Source of the DNA: Lachnospiraceae bacterium
GTDB taxonomy: Bacteria; Bacillota; Clostridia; Lachnospirales; Lachnospiraceae
Length of the DNA stretch: 6,089 nt
NCBI GenBank assembly: GCA_024695225.1
Contig: JAILIO010000105.1
Span: forward strand, 1 to 6,089
Reading direction: 5' to 3'
Part shown: positions 5,861-6,089 of the stretch, piece after piece
How the letters are laid out: each line of letters starts with the position of its first letter
How positions within the stretch are numbered: the first letter of the stretch is position 1
Notes under the pieces: generated by a model
Database searches by the model: none
Told to the model about the DNA's origin: nothing
What the model saw: the letters and a program-made list of their open reading frames with translations, nothing else
Translations under genes and position numbers: made by a program

Positions 5861-5925
5861 CGGTTTGATCATGACTTCAGGAAGTGTGTGACACGGTTTG
5901 ATCATGACTTTAGGAAGTGTGACAC
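5861..5925. repeat. 33-base tandem direct repeat, two copies
   Basis: Copies start at 5861 and 5894. They share CGGTTTGATCATGACTT, then one C/T difference, then AGGAAGTGTG; the second copy lacks two bases of a GT run. Each copy holds TGATCA and ends in GTG(TG)TGACAC, which in copy 2 is the palindrome GTGTGACAC. The pair lies seven bases beyond the stop of the right-edge gene. No T-rich terminator is associated. Confidence 0.85.
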
Positions 5926-5932
5926 CTCCCGA

Positions 5933-6089
5933 TCATTCTTCGGAAAGGATTTTGCAGAAATTTTCAAAGGAAGTCTGCGCAGCGTAAGATGCACATGAGA
6001 ACTCCTGATATTTTGATCCATCATTTTTCCAGTACAGATATGTCCATGGGCCGGACCCGCCTGTCTCCACGCTCTCTCTGCGCTTTATC
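5933..6089 (-). CDS. C-terminal fragment of an unrecognised gene running off the right edge
   Basis: On the minus strand one frame is open from the window edge (6088) to a TGA at 5933-5935, giving 51 residues. The peptide has a varied, protein-like composition with aromatic residues: GPWTYLYWKNDGSKYQEF in the middle and a helical-looking end, FENFCKILSEE. Of the other two minus frames, the one checked at the edge stops after 22 codons. There is no in-frame ATG, so the start lies outside. No family was recognised. Possible alternatives are a small cytosolic protein or the tail of a larger one. Coding status is inferred from openness and composition only. Confidence 0.55.
   Translation of the reverse strand, partial: IKRRESVETGGSGPWTYLYWKNDGSKYQEFSCASYAAQTSFENFCKILSEE

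Larger units (their letters stand above)
5626..5932. other. Non-coding interval between the right-edge gene and the HAD gene
   Basis: These 307 bases hold no convincing gene on either strand. From the HAD side they contain its Shine-Dalgarno, the 35-base array, a possible promoter, a long pyrimidine-rich stretch on the + strand (5818-5838), a small inverted repeat CCGC/GCGG (5850-5863), and the 33-base tandem repeat. No clear terminator for the right-edge gene was found. Confidence 0.6.

Noticed and set aside
5638..5925. CRISPR-like array
   Set aside because: The 35-base and 33-base repeats are directly adjacent, without unique spacers, and only two or three copies exist.

Overview
The window looks like a piece of chromosome from a Gram-positive member of the Clostridia, most likely a Lachnospiraceae-type gut or rumen bacterium. 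The clues are a secreted repeat protein built from Ig-like modules typical of that group, a DegV fatty-acid-binding protein, a SpoIIE-type PP2C phosphatase joined to an RsbW-type ATPase, strong GGAG-type ribosome binding sites, and roughly balanced base composition. The genus cannot be fixed from this sequence alone.

Layout, left to right. (1) 3-968 (+): the C-terminal part of a repetitive surface or secreted protein, cut by the left edge and followed by a clear rho-independent terminator (977-1014). (2) 969-1248: a non-coding gap with the terminator, a second copy of its 3' half, a possible promoter, and two small palindromes. (3) 1249-2184 (+): a DegV-family protein carrying an unusual Gly/Ser/Asp-rich insertion. 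(4) 2206-4830 (-): an 874-residue membrane sensor, HAMP, PP2C (SpoIIE) and histidine-kinase-like ATPase protein, convergent with degV and only 21 bases from it. (5) 4963-5625 (-): a HAD phosphatase of the phosphoglycolate phosphatase type, upstream of and co-directional with (4). (6) 5626-5932: a non-coding stretch with two different short tandem arrays and a possible promoter for the HAD gene. (7) 5933-6089 (-): the last 51 codons of an unrecognised gene that enters from the right edge.

How they work together: the large PP2C/ATPase protein is the regulatory centrepiece. By family knowledge it would sense an extracytoplasmic cue and act on the phosphorylation of an anti-sigma-factor antagonist, but no STAS-domain antagonist or sigma factor is visible here, so its partner must be encoded elsewhere. 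DegV (fatty acid binding) and the HAD phosphatase look like ordinary metabolic genes with no proven link to it.

The most distinctive feature is that low-complexity, Gly/Ser/Ala/Asp-rich segments built from in-frame short duplications interrupt proteins at three places within about 2 kb: inside DegV, in the PP2C-to-ATPase linker, and inside the ATP lid of the ATPase domain. The other non-routine feature is a three-unit 35-base array in the HAD leader that ends at the Shine-Dalgarno sequence. I see no CRISPR array, insertion sequence, tRNA or rRNA.
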